From Candidatus Saccharimonadota bacterium (GTDB lineage Bacteria > Patescibacteriota > Saccharimonadia > Saccharimonadales > UBA4665), in NCBI GenBank assembly GCA_013289705.1, contig JABCZM010000005.1, positions 1-64,000 on the forward strand: DNA of 64,000 nucleotides, read 5' to 3'. The notes beneath the pieces were generated by a model, which did no database searches, was not told where the DNA came from, and saw nothing but the letters and a program-made list of their open reading frames with translations. The number at the start of each line of letters is the position of its first letter. The stretch's first letter is position 1. The position numbers were made by a program, and so were the translations under genes. Below are positions 9,801 to 17,424 of this stretch, piece after piece.

Positions 9801-10105
9801 TTCCGGCTGGTACCTACGTGACGCAAAGTCAGTTCGACACGTTAGCCGCGCAAATCAATACTCAATTTGCAGCTAAGTCAGCAGCGCTGGATGCTCAATT
9901 CCAGACATACCAGACACAGCTGAATGCCACGGTTTCGCAGCTCAACAACCAGGTTCAGACTATCACTACTACTACCACAAATACTGCAAGCGCACAGACG
10001 CAGCAGCAAGCCCAAATAAATACCCTTAACACACAGGTTCAGGCGCTGCAAACCCAGGTGCAACAATTGCTTAACACTACACCCGCACCACATACCGGAC
10101 TGTAA
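6872..10105 (+). CDS. large membrane-anchored coiled-coil envelope protein
   Basis: 1077 residues. A basic N-terminus (residues 1-35, rich in Arg/Lys) is followed by one membrane segment (about 38-58, WVAGGVIVLLAVFWALPTFAA). Residues 60-430 form a helical region rich in Ala/Gln whose first part (APGQLGYNIKRAEESI) resembles the DUF5667 type found on Gram-positive-like surface proteins. From about 430 to the end the sequence is a near-continuous Gln/Thr/Ser/Leu-rich coiled coil with Pro-free heptads, including a duplicated 131-residue block (585-715 and 716-846). The C-terminus is short and low-complexity. Likely a long fibre projecting from the cell membrane; no enzyme motif. Function not recognised. 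The start is ATG with a weak TTAGGC site. Confidence 0.75.
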   Translation: MIKKLTQHTKHSVHSTRRVARRATRIVRKSPIVHDHRIWVAGGVIVLLAVFWALPTFAAKAPGQLGYNIKRAEESIASNLAPLSSWRDSLKLDFANNRVFEAAYIANKANQSGHSNQAKTASTINNLLNTYEDVYEARTSALNQKLDDNKKLSKTALQKSQTSTADTYDELQLLRLQAPPTSQLAVLTSIDDTQQNLAAISDGLGLRPLSNGDLSELAKLVPVGVITQTQVDQLAAIPNSRLLHAQLVNMINAGQLPSDITYILDQDLIRQVDPGHAKSFAAVSEFEQMQRISAVVAASRPTSAQQKEIQTFVAAYKPGQTLPTDSNTERYTTPIIYGISLSGRLLTDLSVLKPVHMSSDNQALMNNWEKVVDPPNLSVIYERLMTSAQTDPQLALSTMTRMQQELVDAQKSQVSYLVMPPGWSSSQLPTLNQQMGIEIAQTSFAAAKPDIDRQLAQLLTTQDQLQARLGSLQQSDAKTITELQAKIDSFTGTPEQLTTLKDQLAALVQTQNTTVTNLQTQITSVSDAHTQLDDKIDKLRQDQLTSLYELEIRATNTAQTLTDTAKSDLVTRLNRVEASSQTLVSNLETRVNNLGNDQTQLKAQLNGEIATIKSNYQNLKTDVQSQLDAGVAISAGLQTNLNQAQSTIAGQQTKLTILSNNATALTTFVNQLKTDSETQVNNLQNQLDVVSLDQQTTRMAVSDLQTITQTSAGLISGLQTRIDGLDASQSTLSNQLTSSVATIRDDQAQFAAYVQAQITAGATTSANLQNTLQAVQTSLSQQANQLNGLGTSTSALATLVNQVQSSTEAQTSNLQGQINGLNVDQQATKASITALRDQQTAAVGQLNGQVASLTVLQAEAGAVINVLAQQASQAQSQINSLTSNFTVLQTTVGVIQQDQDSLQASVADQQSELDSLTTQTQSALDSLTQQQTQLVTQVNNLSGSVANLIQTVGTIQTASTATQAQLNTLLANPPWAIPAGTYVTQSQFDTLAAQINTQFAAKSAALDAQFQTYQTQLNATVSQLNNQVQTITTTTTNTASAQTQQQAQINTLNTQVQALQTQVQQLLNTTPAPHTGL
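8624..9409 (+). repeat. two tandem 131-codon repeats inside the coiled-coil protein
   Basis: Residues 585-715 and 716-846 align end to end with the same spacing: S[NG]L[EQ]TR opens each copy, followed by DQ..., A[GV][VA].[IT]S[AT], a QQ block, then [ST].ALTT[FL]VNQ, and finally [TS]NLQ[NG]Q[LI]. The two blocks at 8624-9016 and 9017-9409 are diverged at nucleotide level, so the duplication is old. Confidence 0.7.
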
Positions 10106-10131
10106 ATTAAAATTGATTAGGGAGAAAAGGC

Positions 10132-10338
10132 ATGAAGATGAACATACTAGATAAGACGGCATACACGCTACTCGTAATTGGCGGCTTAAATTGGGCGCTC
10201 ATCGGGTTTTTTAATTATAATTTGGTTGGCAAAATTTTTAGTACTGATGTGGCGCGGATTATATATTCGGTTGTGGGTGTAGCTGCTCTGTATGGAGTAT
10301 TTACGATCGTAAGGATGAAGTCCCAGTCGCAAAAATAG
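10132..10338 (+). CDS. DUF378 small membrane protein
   Basis: 68-residue protein with two membrane helices. The pattern DKTAYTLLVIGGLNWALIGFFNYNLV...YSVVGVAALYGVF is the DUF378 family, whose members are short inner-membrane proteins of unknown role. ATG at 10132 is preceded by AGGGAGAAAAGG. It follows the coiled-coil gene after 26 bp and may be cotranscribed with it. Confidence 0.88.
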   Translation: MKMNILDKTAYTLLVIGGLNWALIGFFNYNLVGKIFSTDVARIIYSVVGVAALYGVFTIVRMKSQSQK

Positions 10339-10360
10339 CAAGTGGTAACTAGTCAAAGTG

Positions 10361-10395
10361 TTGACATGTTAATATTAACACGTTAACATAGACGT
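10361..10395 (+). promoter_or_regulatory. leaderless promoter with palindromic operator
   Basis: -35 TTGACA (10361-10366), 17-bp spacer, -10 TAACAT (10384-10389), then only 6 nt before the ATG at 10396. The spacer contains the perfect palindrome TGTTAATATTAACA (10367-10380) and a further half-site GTTAACA overlaps the -10. The MarR gene it drives is the likely ligand. Confidence 0.8.
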
Positions 10396-10815
10396 ATGGA
10401 TCAACCACTAACCTATGTATTGCACCAGCTTGTATCCCTCATGGATACCGCGGCTGATAGGCTACTCAAGGAACATTTTGGCATCTCATACGGTCGCTTT
10501 CATTTTCTTTTAATACTCTCAAAATCGCCACGTACCACGCAGCACGGGCTAACTACAAAACTTGGCCACAGTGACGCGGCCATAAGCCGGATGGCCAACG
10601 TATTACAAAAAGAGCACTTGCTTACTATTTCTCAGGATCCATCGCATGCTCGGCGAAACAACTTGGTGCTTACTGCTGCTGGCACTAAACTGGTGTACGA
10701 TGCGGGCGACATGCTAGAAACGACGTTTGGTGACCTTCTACAGATGTCTCGCATTGATCTTGATGCTTACTACCAGATGACAGTAAAGATCAGCAAAGCA
10801 TTGCAGAAATACTAA
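10396..10815 (+). CDS. MarR-family transcriptional regulator of an MMPL exporter
   Basis: 139-residue winged-helix regulator. HTH (TTQHGLTTKLGHSDAAISRMANVL) and wing (SQDPSHARRNNLVLTAAGTKLV) are typical, although the wing lacks the usual DxR spacing. No ribosome-binding site precedes the ATG; the start lies at the expected +1 of a good promoter, suggesting a leaderless mRNA. The MMPL exporter follows 23 bp downstream with its own GGGAGAGGGA site, so the two form an autoregulated operon. Confidence 0.87.
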   Translation: MDQPLTYVLHQLVSLMDTAADRLLKEHFGISYGRFHFLLILSKSPRTTQHGLTTKLGHSDAAISRMANVLQKEHLLTISQDPSHARRNNLVLTAAGTKLVYDAGDMLETTFGDLLQMSRIDLDAYYQMTVKISKALQKY

Positions 10816-10838
10816 GCACAACAAAGGGAGAGGGATAT

Positions 10839-12992
10839 ATGTTTAAGAAATTAGGGAGCACTGTCTACGGTCACGCTAAACTTGTTCTAGGTGTATCGCT
10901 AGTGGTATTAGTGCTTGCGGCGGTTACTGGCGTCCATGCTTTTGGCAAGCTCAAGACAGGTGGCTTTGATGACCCGTCGTCACAATCGAGCCAAGCAGCG
11001 AACCTTATTACGCAGCATTTTGGCGGCGCATCAAACCTAGTACTGCTTGTGAAAGCGAAGCAGGGAACAGTTGACACCCTTGCTATTGCACAGGCTGGCA
11101 CTGGCCTTACCGCGAAGGTCTCGAAGGATTCTAGAATAAGTAGTGTTGTTTCGTATTGGACAACGCACAATCCAGCACTCCGTTCCAAGGATGGCGGCTA
11201 CGGCTTGGTGGTTGGGCACCTTAAGGATGAAGACCAAGGCACGGTGAAAAAAATCTTGGCTGAGTATAGCCAAGATGGCCCTGTCGTGAGTGTACAAATT
11301 GGTGGTTCGGCAGCTGTCGGACAGGATATTAACGGGCAGGTTGGCAAAGACCTGGGCCTGGCGGAAGGTATTGCCATACCACTCACGTTGCTGCTTCTCG
11401 TAGTCGTGTTTGGCAGTATGGTGTCGGCACTACTGCCACTGGCAATTGGAATCGTGTCTATTTTTGGTACCTTTGCAGAATTGAGCATGTTGGGGAGCGT
11501 TACCGATGTTTCAATTTATGCTATCAACCTCACGACCGCACTGGGGTTGGCCTTGGCGATTGATTACGCGCTATTTATTGTCAGCCGCTTTCGAGAGGAG
11601 TTAGATGGCGGCAAAACGGTCCAGCAGGCAGTTGTCCAAAGTACGGCTACGGCTGGCCGCACAGTCATATTCAGCGCTGTCACCGTGGCAGTAGCGCTCT
11701 CGGCTTTGGCAGTTTTCCCTTTATATTTCTTGCGGTCATTCGCTTATGCCGGCATTGGGGTGGTGGCAATCTCGGCATTGTCGGCAGTCATTATCCTGCC
11801 GGCACTATTAACGGTGCTTGGTAAGCATATTGAGGCTGGGAAAATACCCTGGGTTCGTGGCCACCGCAAGATTGAAGCACCGTTTTGGCGCCATGTGGCA
11901 ACATTCGTCATGCAGCACCCGGCAATGACGGCCTTGCCAGTTATTATTTTACTGGTTGTACTGGCTAGTCCGCTGCGGAACATCACCTTTGGTACGCCAG
12001 ACGGCAGAGTGTTGCCTACAAGTGCCGGGTCCCGCCAAGTTGGTGATATCCTGTTGTCTGATTTCACTAGTAACCAATCGGCCGAGACGGATGTGGTGGT
12101 AATTGGCACGGCCGGAAACAGCCAACTGGCTACCTATGCTTCGCGCATCTCGGCACTGCCGCGAGTCAGTGATGTTGAAGGCAGTGCTGGCGTATTTCGA
12201 GCTGGGCACCAGGTTTCGTCAATGCCGACAAGCCCTGCTAAACCAGATGCCAGGTTACTCACTGTACGAGTACTGCTCGACGGCCAGTCCGATGCCGCCC
12301 AGGCACTTGTCAAAACAATTCGGGACGTGCCGGTACCATCCGGTGACCAAGTGTATGTCGGTGGTTCTAGCGCAACATTGGTTGATACGAAACAGTCCAT
12401 AGCGACACATTTGCCACTGGCGATACTAATTGTGGTAGCCGCAATGCTCGTCGTCTTGTTCTTGTTCACCGGGAGCATTGTCCAGCCCTTGCGGGCCTTG
12501 GTGCTTAATAGCTTTACGCTGGCAGCGACCATCGGTGTTGTGGTGTGGATCTTTCAGGAAGGCCACCTGGCTTCACTACTCGGCTTCACTGCTTTGCCGA
12601 CCAACATACCGATGACAATACTGCTCCTGTGTATCGCCTTTGGGCTGTCGATGGACTATGAGGTCTTTCTCATGAGCCGCATAAAGGAGATGCACGATAA
12701 AGGTGCCAACACAACTGACGCCGTCAAGCATGGCCTGGCCCGGGCTGGCCGGATTGTTTCGGCAGCAGCAGGCATCTTAGCGCTCAGCTTCTTTGCCTTT
12801 GGGACTGCCCGCATTAGCTTTTTGCAATTATTTGGTATCGGCACCGGATTAGCAGTGCTGATTGACGCGTCACTAATGCGCGGCGTGCTAGTGCCAGTAT
12901 TCATGCATATTTTTGGCGAGCATGCCTGGTATGCTCCGAAAATTCTCAAGCAACTACATAAGCGTATCGGTATTTCGGAGAGCTCCTCCTAG
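10839..12992 (+). CDS. MMPL/RND-superfamily transporter
   Basis: 717 residues arranged as the MMPL duplication: one helix, an extracytoplasmic domain (about 30-170), five helices with the DYALFIVSRFREE motif, then a second copy with an extracytoplasmic domain (about 370-520) and helices containing SMDYEVFLMSRIKE. The two DY(A/E)xFxxSR motifs carry the proton-relay Asp-Tyr pairs expected in this family. Members export lipids, siderophores or drugs; in actinobacteria-like cells mostly lipid envelope components. Substrate here unknown; control by a MarR protein favours a toxic-compound exporter. Confidence 0.9.
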   Translation: MFKKLGSTVYGHAKLVLGVSLVVLVLAAVTGVHAFGKLKTGGFDDPSSQSSQAANLITQHFGGASNLVLLVKAKQGTVDTLAIAQAGTGLTAKVSKDSRISSVVSYWTTHNPALRSKDGGYGLVVGHLKDEDQGTVKKILAEYSQDGPVVSVQIGGSAAVGQDINGQVGKDLGLAEGIAIPLTLLLLVVVFGSMVSALLPLAIGIVSIFGTFAELSMLGSVTDVSIYAINLTTALGLALAIDYALFIVSRFREELDGGKTVQQAVVQSTATAGRTVIFSAVTVAVALSALAVFPLYFLRSFAYAGIGVVAISALSAVIILPALLTVLGKHIEAGKIPWVRGHRKIEAPFWRHVATFVMQHPAMTALPVIILLVVLASPLRNITFGTPDGRVLPTSAGSRQVGDILLSDFTSNQSAETDVVVIGTAGNSQLATYASRISALPRVSDVEGSAGVFRAGHQVSSMPTSPAKPDARLLTVRVLLDGQSDAAQALVKTIRDVPVPSGDQVYVGGSSATLVDTKQSIATHLPLAILIVVAAMLVVLFLFTGSIVQPLRALVLNSFTLAATIGVVVWIFQEGHLASLLGFTALPTNIPMTILLLCIAFGLSMDYEVFLMSRIKEMHDKGANTTDAVKHGLARAGRIVSAAAGILALSFFAFGTARISFLQLFGIGTGLAVLIDASLMRGVLVPVFMHIFGEHAWYAPKILKQLHKRIGISESSS

Positions 12993-13037
12993 TAATCGTT
13001 GCAACCTGGCAATCACGACTCCAGATATCGAGGACAG

Positions 13038-13059
13038 TTAGCAAAAGCTAAAGTTTTTT
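13038..13059 (+). terminator. probable intrinsic terminator after the MMPL gene
   Basis: Stem TTAGC/GCTAA with an AAAA loop followed by AGTTTTTT. The stem is short (5 bp), so strength is doubtful. It overlaps the 3' end of the convergent phosphatidyltransferase gene. Confidence 0.4.
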
Positions 13060-13638
13060 GTACGCAAATACGACGCGCTGGCCAACGGTAATTGCCGACA
13101 ACACGATAAGAATTAAGAAAGTACACGACATAATATTCTGGCTGCCAAGCAATACGTGGGGCCAGATTGCATACAGAACAAGTCCTATGAATATGGCAAT
13201 CAGTCGTTCGGTTCGTTCCATGATGCCAACGTTCGCGACCAGTTTATTTTTTGCAGCCAGCTCTGTTCGTGAACGAATATAGCTTATTAAATAGGTCAAA
13301 AGTACCAGTGTCAGTGCGATATTCCAGCCGACGATGCCAGCAAATCCAAACGCCACAATAATGGTAAAGTCGGCAAATCGGTCGACGGTGGAGTCAAGAA
13401 AACCGCCAAATGCGGTAACTTTATTTTGTGAACGAGCGACAATGCCATCGAGCATATCAACAATGTTGCATATGAAAACGGCTAGCGCTAACGCGTACAT
13501 CTTGTGCTGGACAAGAACAAAAAAGAGCACCGGGAATACTAATCCTAGTAACGTTATAAAATTAGGATTTACTTTGCGTAACGGATAGGCAATTGGCCGT
13601 AAGGACTTTTCTGCGATAGGTTTTAGTACGCCAAGCAT
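13048..13638 (-). CDS. CDP-alcohol phosphatidyltransferase family protein
   Basis: 196-residue integral membrane enzyme. The catalytic signature D..DG..AR........G...D...D is complete (DMLDGIVARSQNKVTAFGGFLDSTVDR), about residues 60-90, with six hydrophobic segments. The family transfers phosphatidyl groups from CDP-diacylglycerol to alcohols such as glycerol 3-phosphate or inositol phosphate; the acceptor cannot be told. Upstream, TTGCCC-17-TATACT ends 8 nt before the ATG, so the mRNA may lack a leader. Confidence 0.87.
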   Translation of the reverse strand: MLGVLKPIAEKSLRPIAYPLRKVNPNFITLLGLVFPVLFFVLVQHKMYALALAVFICNIVDMLDGIVARSQNKVTAFGGFLDSTVDRFADFTIIVAFGFAGIVGWNIALTLVLLTYLISYIRSRTELAAKNKLVANVGIMERTERLIAIFIGLVLYAIWPHVLLGSQNIMSCTFLILIVLSAITVGQRVVFAYKKL

Positions 13639-13740
13639 TCAAGGGTAGTATATTGCATACGCCTAGTTCGGGCAACCATCAAGGCAGAAGCCTCTCTGTA
13701 GGCTGAAAGGGAGGTTTGAGCGGACTACATTCCTAAGAAG

Positions 13741-14172
13741 TTACGCGTTGCCAGCTTGTAGAATCGAAAAGCGGTTATCTTCGGTGTCCATGGCCGAAAT
13801 CCACAGGCCAACGCCAGGGATCATTTGCGGTTCATCGGTGTGGTTGCCGTTTTGATCCATGCCGCCGAGGATTTTACCGCCGGCCGCTACTACTGCCGCC
13901 ATGGCTTCATGTATGTCATCGACAGATACAACTACTGACGGTGCTTGAGATAGCGGACTGTCAGTTTTCTGGTAAAAACCACCGTTGATCGCACCGGGAG
14001 TTTGGACCATACCCTTATCGTCGGTTGCGGTGGTGTGGGCGACGACGTAGTTGCCCATGTCTGGCCCCATCGACTCGGTTTCCCAGCCGAAAGCCGTTTC
14101 GTAAAACTTGACCATGCGAGCTCGGTCTTGATAGCCCATTTCAAAGTGCACTACTGGATTTGGTTTGCTCAT
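13741..14172 (-). CDS. VOC-superfamily (glyoxalase/bleomycin-resistance-like) protein
   Basis: 143 residues with one pair of beta-alpha-beta-beta-beta modules: VVHFEMGYQDRARMVKFYETAFGWE at the start and VSVDDIHEAMAAVVAAGGKILGG plus PGVGLWISAMDTEDNRFSIL in the second half. This is the VOC fold of small metal-dependent lyases and antibiotic-binding proteins. The metal ligand set is not obvious, so no reaction is proposed. ATG follows TAGGAGGG. Confidence 0.82.
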   Translation of the reverse strand: MSKPNPVVHFEMGYQDRARMVKFYETAFGWETESMGPDMGNYVVAHTTATDDKGMVQTPGAINGGFYQKTDSPLSQAPSVVVSVDDIHEAMAAVVAAGGKILGGMDQNGNHTDEPQMIPGVGLWISAMDTEDNRFSILQAGNA

Positions 14173-14291
14173 AATTTGCCCTCCTATTTACATCTTTAGG
14201 ATAGCACTTTTGTCTAATTGCTGAAATGGCCGAGAGCATAGTGCTCGAATGCTAAAGCTTTGCCTGCCAAGGCTTAGCCTTAAAGAGTGAT

Positions 14292-14831
14292 CTATAAACC
14301 GACACGTATACGTTGTCGAAGCCGCGGAGCTCTATACAATGATTTTTGCTTTAGGAATCCGTAATAGCCAAGAATCCCGGCAAATCTCTCAAGTGAAGCA
14401 ACGCTTTTAATCTCTGTATCTTCATTGCTTATGATCCAACCCTTCCGTTGCGGAGGATTTGGAAGTTCATCACTGGGCGGCGAGCTTGCTATTGCTCTGC
14501 TAAACCGAAGCGACTCAACTGGCTCCAGAAAAACATTGCGCCTTTCTATCCTGCCATCTGCGGTATATCGATATTGAGGGCCTATATTCGTCGGGTTGTA
14601 CTCGACGGCTCTTTCGTTAATCTGTACTTGCAGTGGTTGGCCGTCTTTTCGGGTAACGGTTATTCCGGCTCTGTTGATATCTAGCTCAAGCTGAATCTTA
14701 CCGTCAACGTCTTGCGCATCAATCTGTACTACATTATCCAATGAGACCGCCCCAATTGTCAGAGGTAGCCTGTATAGGTCATACAGATCGTCTGACATGA
14801 AGAAGGTGTCTTGCTCAGATGCTACTAACAT
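14292..14831 (-). CDS. hypothetical protein, 179 aa
   Basis: No family recognised. The first 100 residues look beta-rich with alternating hydrophobics (IGAVSLDNVVQIDAQ, KIQLELDINRAGITV) and an adjacent YTADGRIERR turn; the last third is basic and helical. An internal ATG (MSDDLYDLY) 11 codons in is possible, but the promoter geometry favours the ATG at 14831: an extended -10 box ends 6 nt before it with a consensus -35. No ribosome-binding site. Stands alone with no operon partner. Confidence 0.65.
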   Translation of the reverse strand: MLVASEQDTFFMSDDLYDLYRLPLTIGAVSLDNVVQIDAQDVDGKIQLELDINRAGITVTRKDGQPLQVQINERAVEYNPTNIGPQYRYTADGRIERRNVFLEPVESLRFSRAIASSPPSDELPNPPQRKGWIISNEDTEIKSVASLERFAGILGYYGFLKQKSLYRAPRLRQRIRVGL

Positions 14832-14866
14832 TTAACTATATTAGCATAATAATAGTAATAGGTCAA
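14832..14866 (-). promoter_or_regulatory. leaderless promoter of the 179-aa gene
   Basis: Reading leftward: -35 TTGACC (14866-14861), 17-bp spacer ending in TGC (extended -10), -10 TAATAT (14843-14838), 6 nt, then ATG at 14831. From here to about 15060 I see no gene. Confidence 0.75.
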
Positions 14867-15064
14867 ATTTTAACCAAGATCTTTGGTAGAGTATTACGGG
14901 TAGACAAATTAGGAGTCTTAGAAATCTATAGATTGCTCAAAGCGAATTGAAAGACCTCATGTCTCTGTAGACTAGGTGCCTTTACGACGTTTAGTACAGT
15001 CTTGACTATAGAGTCTCAGCCCATTCCAGACTTGTCATGACATCGGCCCTGTCGGAGGAACAGT

Positions 15065-15280
15065 TTATGAAGCGGTAGGGAATGAACCTCTTCGCCACCA
15101 TCGGCATAGAGATCTGATAACACCGTCACGAAAGCCAACTACCACTTGTATGATCAGTACGTCTTGTTTGTGTGCAGCAGCTACGGCCACTCGAACCTTA
15201 TCCAAATACGCTTCTTTATCTTTCAGCCTATCGACAATCTTAGACTGTACATCCATTATCAGTAATGCAGGCTTCTTCAT
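15065..15280 (-). pseudogene. isochorismatase-family hydrolase, N-terminal fragment
   Basis: The first 50 residues match the start of isochorismatase-like cysteine hydrolases: KKPALLIMDVQSKIVDRL holds the catalytic Asp (D10), followed by AAHKQDVLIIQVVVGFRDG. The conserved frame is lost directly after FRDG and the remaining 20 codons are unrelated; the catalytic Lys and Cys regions are absent and are not found in other frames downstream. An intact paralogue exists at 25730-26317. Truncated remnant. Confidence 0.7.
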
Positions 15281-15385
15281 CCTTTCATAATACCACTTGG
15301 CTGAGTCAACAATACTTGCTTTGCAATTTCAGCTCAAATGGGCTTTGTGCACGGCAAGGAGGTGCAGTAATCATCTGAACCCTGA

Positions 15386-15753
15386 CTATAGATGTGCTAT
15401 CAGATGCACAACAAAGGGCGTTGTTGCTAGCGCTATTAGTAGCCCTACTGAAACTTGGGAGGTGGCAAACTCGACATCTAGATGTTCTAATTCCGAGAAC
15501 GTTATAGAATTAAACCCAATGGGCGCAAGACTGGCGAATACGGCGATCTCTGCGCTCAGACCATGTAGACCAAGGAGCTATCAAGTCTGACTTTGAGGAT
15601 TGAGGTAAATATTAGGGCTGGCGTACCGGCAAAGAAAACAAGCTTCAGCAAAGAGCTGCCGTCATTAGATGTGAGAAATTTAGCTTTCTTTAAGCCATAT
15701 CCGGCAGCAAACACCAACAGTAAAGGCAATATCTTTAGGGTCGCATCGAGCAT
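15386..15753 (-). pseudogene. AEC-family (auxin efflux carrier-like) transporter with internal deletion
   Basis: The 5' part from ATG 15753 encodes the AEC N-terminus (LLLVFAAGYGLKKAKFL, then LLKLVFFAGTPALIFTSIL). A TGA follows after 65 codons. In a shifted frame further on, to the TAG at 15386, the C-terminal end of the same family appears (SLAPIGFNSITFSELEHLD, then VSVGLLIALATTPFVVHL). About 180 middle codons are missing, so the gene has an internal deletion plus frameshift. A promoter-like TATACT and a GAGAGG site still precede the start. Confidence 0.75.
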
Positions 15754-15895
15754 GTCGCCTCTCAGTATAGCAGGAGGATATTACCTAGCGGTATAATCTT
15801 TATACTGGCTGAGATAAATCTCACAATTGGAGTCCAATGCTGGTGAGTGTCCAGCAAGTGCGCTAGAATGTGCGTAGATATAAAGGAGGAAGCCT

Positions 15896-16753
15896 GTCAG
15901 CCTAGAGCACACAAAACGAATCGGGCTTGTCCTTCTCGGTAGTGTCATAGCTGCGGTTGGCTTGCAGTTTTTTCTTTTGCCTAATCACCTGATCGATGGA
16001 GGTGTGACAGGTCTGGCGATTATTGCGGCTCGATTGACCGGTCTACCACTTAGTGTGTTCTTAATCGTGCTTAATGCGCCGTTTATTGTGCTCGGATACA
16101 AGAGGTTTGGCAGGACGTTTGCCATGTATTCGGTGATGGGTATTGTGATGTTGGCAGCGCTAACGGTTGTACGTGCGCCGCATAGTCTCACTGATGTGCC
16201 AATACTGGCTGCGGTGTTTGGCGGCATGATCGTCGGTATTGGCGTGGGGATTGTAGTACGCTACGGCGGTATTATTGACGGCGCTGATACTATTGCGCTT
16301 ATCATCGATCGCGTCACCGTGTTTTCTGTGGGTGAGGCGATTATGACAATCAACGGCATTATTATTACGGTGGCCGGCTTTGTGTTTGGTTGGGATGCCG
16401 CTATGTATTCGCTGATCGCCTATTTCGTGGCACACAAAGCCATTGACGTAATGGTGGATGGGCTCAATGAGTCACGTACGATGTGGATCGTCAGTCTGCA
16501 GGTGCGCAATATTGGTAAGGTGATTAACGAGCTTATTGAGGAACCAGTGACGTATGTTAAAGAGAGTAATCCGCGGGATCACGAACCCCACGGCGTCATG
16601 CTGGCGGTCATAACGCGATTTGAAGAAGAGAAGGTGAAGAATGCGATACGAAAAGTCGACCCAAGGGCATATATCGTTGTGACCAGCGCCCACGAAGTAA
16701 TCGGCAGAATATCAGAAGGTTCGTTGTATCGTGATGTGCGGCCACCTGCGTAG
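15896..16753 (+). CDS. YitT-family membrane protein with C-terminal DUF2179 domain; no standard start codon at the expected place
   Basis: About 285 residues. The membrane part holds five or six helices and the family signature FFLLPNHLIDGGVTGLAIIA; YGGIIDGADTIALIIDR is the second internal repeat. The last 90 residues form the cytosolic DUF2179 domain (RTMWIVSLQ..., EPHGVMLAVITRFEEEKV). The homologous N-terminus (SLEHTKRIGLVLLGSVIAAVG) is in frame from about 15899, and AGGAGG sits at 15884-15889, but the codon at the proper distance is GTC (15896), not ATG/GTG/TTG. The next usable codon is TTG at 15962, which would delete half of the first helix. Either the start was mutated, an unusual initiator is used, or there is an assembly error. 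Confidence 0.75.
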   Translation, partial: VSLEHTKRIGLVLLGSVIAAVGLQFFLLPNHLIDGGVTGLAIIAARLTGLPLSVFLIVLNAPFIVLGYKRFGRTFAMYSVMGIVMLAALTVVRAPHSLTDVPILAAVFGGMIVGIGVGIVVRYGGIIDGADTIALIIDRVTVFSVGEAIMTINGIIITVAGFVFGWDAAMYSLIAYFVAHKAIDVMVDGLNESRTMWIVSLQVRNIGKVINELIEEPVTYVKESNPRDHEPHGVMLAVITRFEEEKVKNAIRKVDPRAYIVVTSAHEVIGRISEGSLYRDVRPPA

Positions 16754-16779
16754 GGTGTTTACAAATTAATACTCGCGAT

Positions 16780-17424
16780 CTATTGCATCTCTGCAAAAAC
16801 AACAATCCGTTTATCAAACTCGTTGGTACCCTTGATGACGCTTCCAGCACAGGTAATCAGATTGAGCCCAGGTCGGCCGGGATCAACTGGGTTTAGGACG
16901 GCAGCCATATCAACGCTGGCAGCATCATAAATTTGAGTTTTTACGACGGTGTAAGTAATGTTTGAGCCATCGCCTTTTTCAATCACTATGTTTTGGCCTG
17001 GCTTGAGTAGCTTTAGGTTATAAAAAACACCCGCCGTTGACCAGCTTGAGACATGTCCATCGATTAATGTTGCTCCGGCTTGGCCGGGCTTGCTGCTCTG
17101 ATTAAACCAGGCAGTATCGTAAACATTGTCGGGGGAGCCAACTTGTCCGGTTTTGGTTTGGCCGACCGATCGTACTATAGCCTTAACATTGATAGAGGGT
17201 ATGTACATATATCGCGGCAGATCGGCAGCAACTTTGTATTTGTCAAAATCATTGCCGGTTGGCCTACGGGTGCTTGGAGCCTGTTTTACGGCCTGAGAGT
17301 CTGCCAATCTCTGTTGGTCGGCAACTACAATGCCAATAACAAAAACGAGCAGGCCACTAACCAGTAATAGTAGTGGCAAATACTTAGGCAGACGCCGTTT
17401 TAGCGTAGGCGGCTTTTTGTTCAT
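16780..17424 (-). CDS. sortase (class E/F-like), dedicated to the adjacent surface protein
   Basis: 214 residues: cytosolic basic start, one membrane helix (PLLLLVSGLLVFVIGIVVA, about residues 15-35), then the sortase beta-barrel. Catalytic residues are all visible: His in TLIDGHVSSW, Cys in LNLITCAGS, Arg in FDKRIVVFAEM. The ATG at 17424 shares its A with the TGA stop of the upstream gene (TGATG), so translation is coupled. The upstream gene carries an APQTG sorting signal, making it the obvious substrate. A longer upstream start at 17481 would overlap that gene and is less likely. Confidence 0.88.
   Translation of the reverse strand: MNKKPPTLKRRLPKYLPLLLLVSGLLVFVIGIVVADQQRLADSQAVKQAPSTRRPTGNDFDKYKVAADLPRYMYIPSINVKAIVRSVGQTKTGQVGSPDNVYDTAWFNQSSKPGQAGATLIDGHVSSWSTAGVFYNLKLLKPGQNIVIEKGDGSNITYTVVKTQIYDAASVDMAAVLNPVDPGRPGLNLITCAGSVIKGTNEFDKRIVVFAEMQ

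Noticed and set aside
15297-15590. 97-codon rightward open frame
   Set aside because: Runs opposite the AEC transporter remnant; no start signal and no protein-like pattern.
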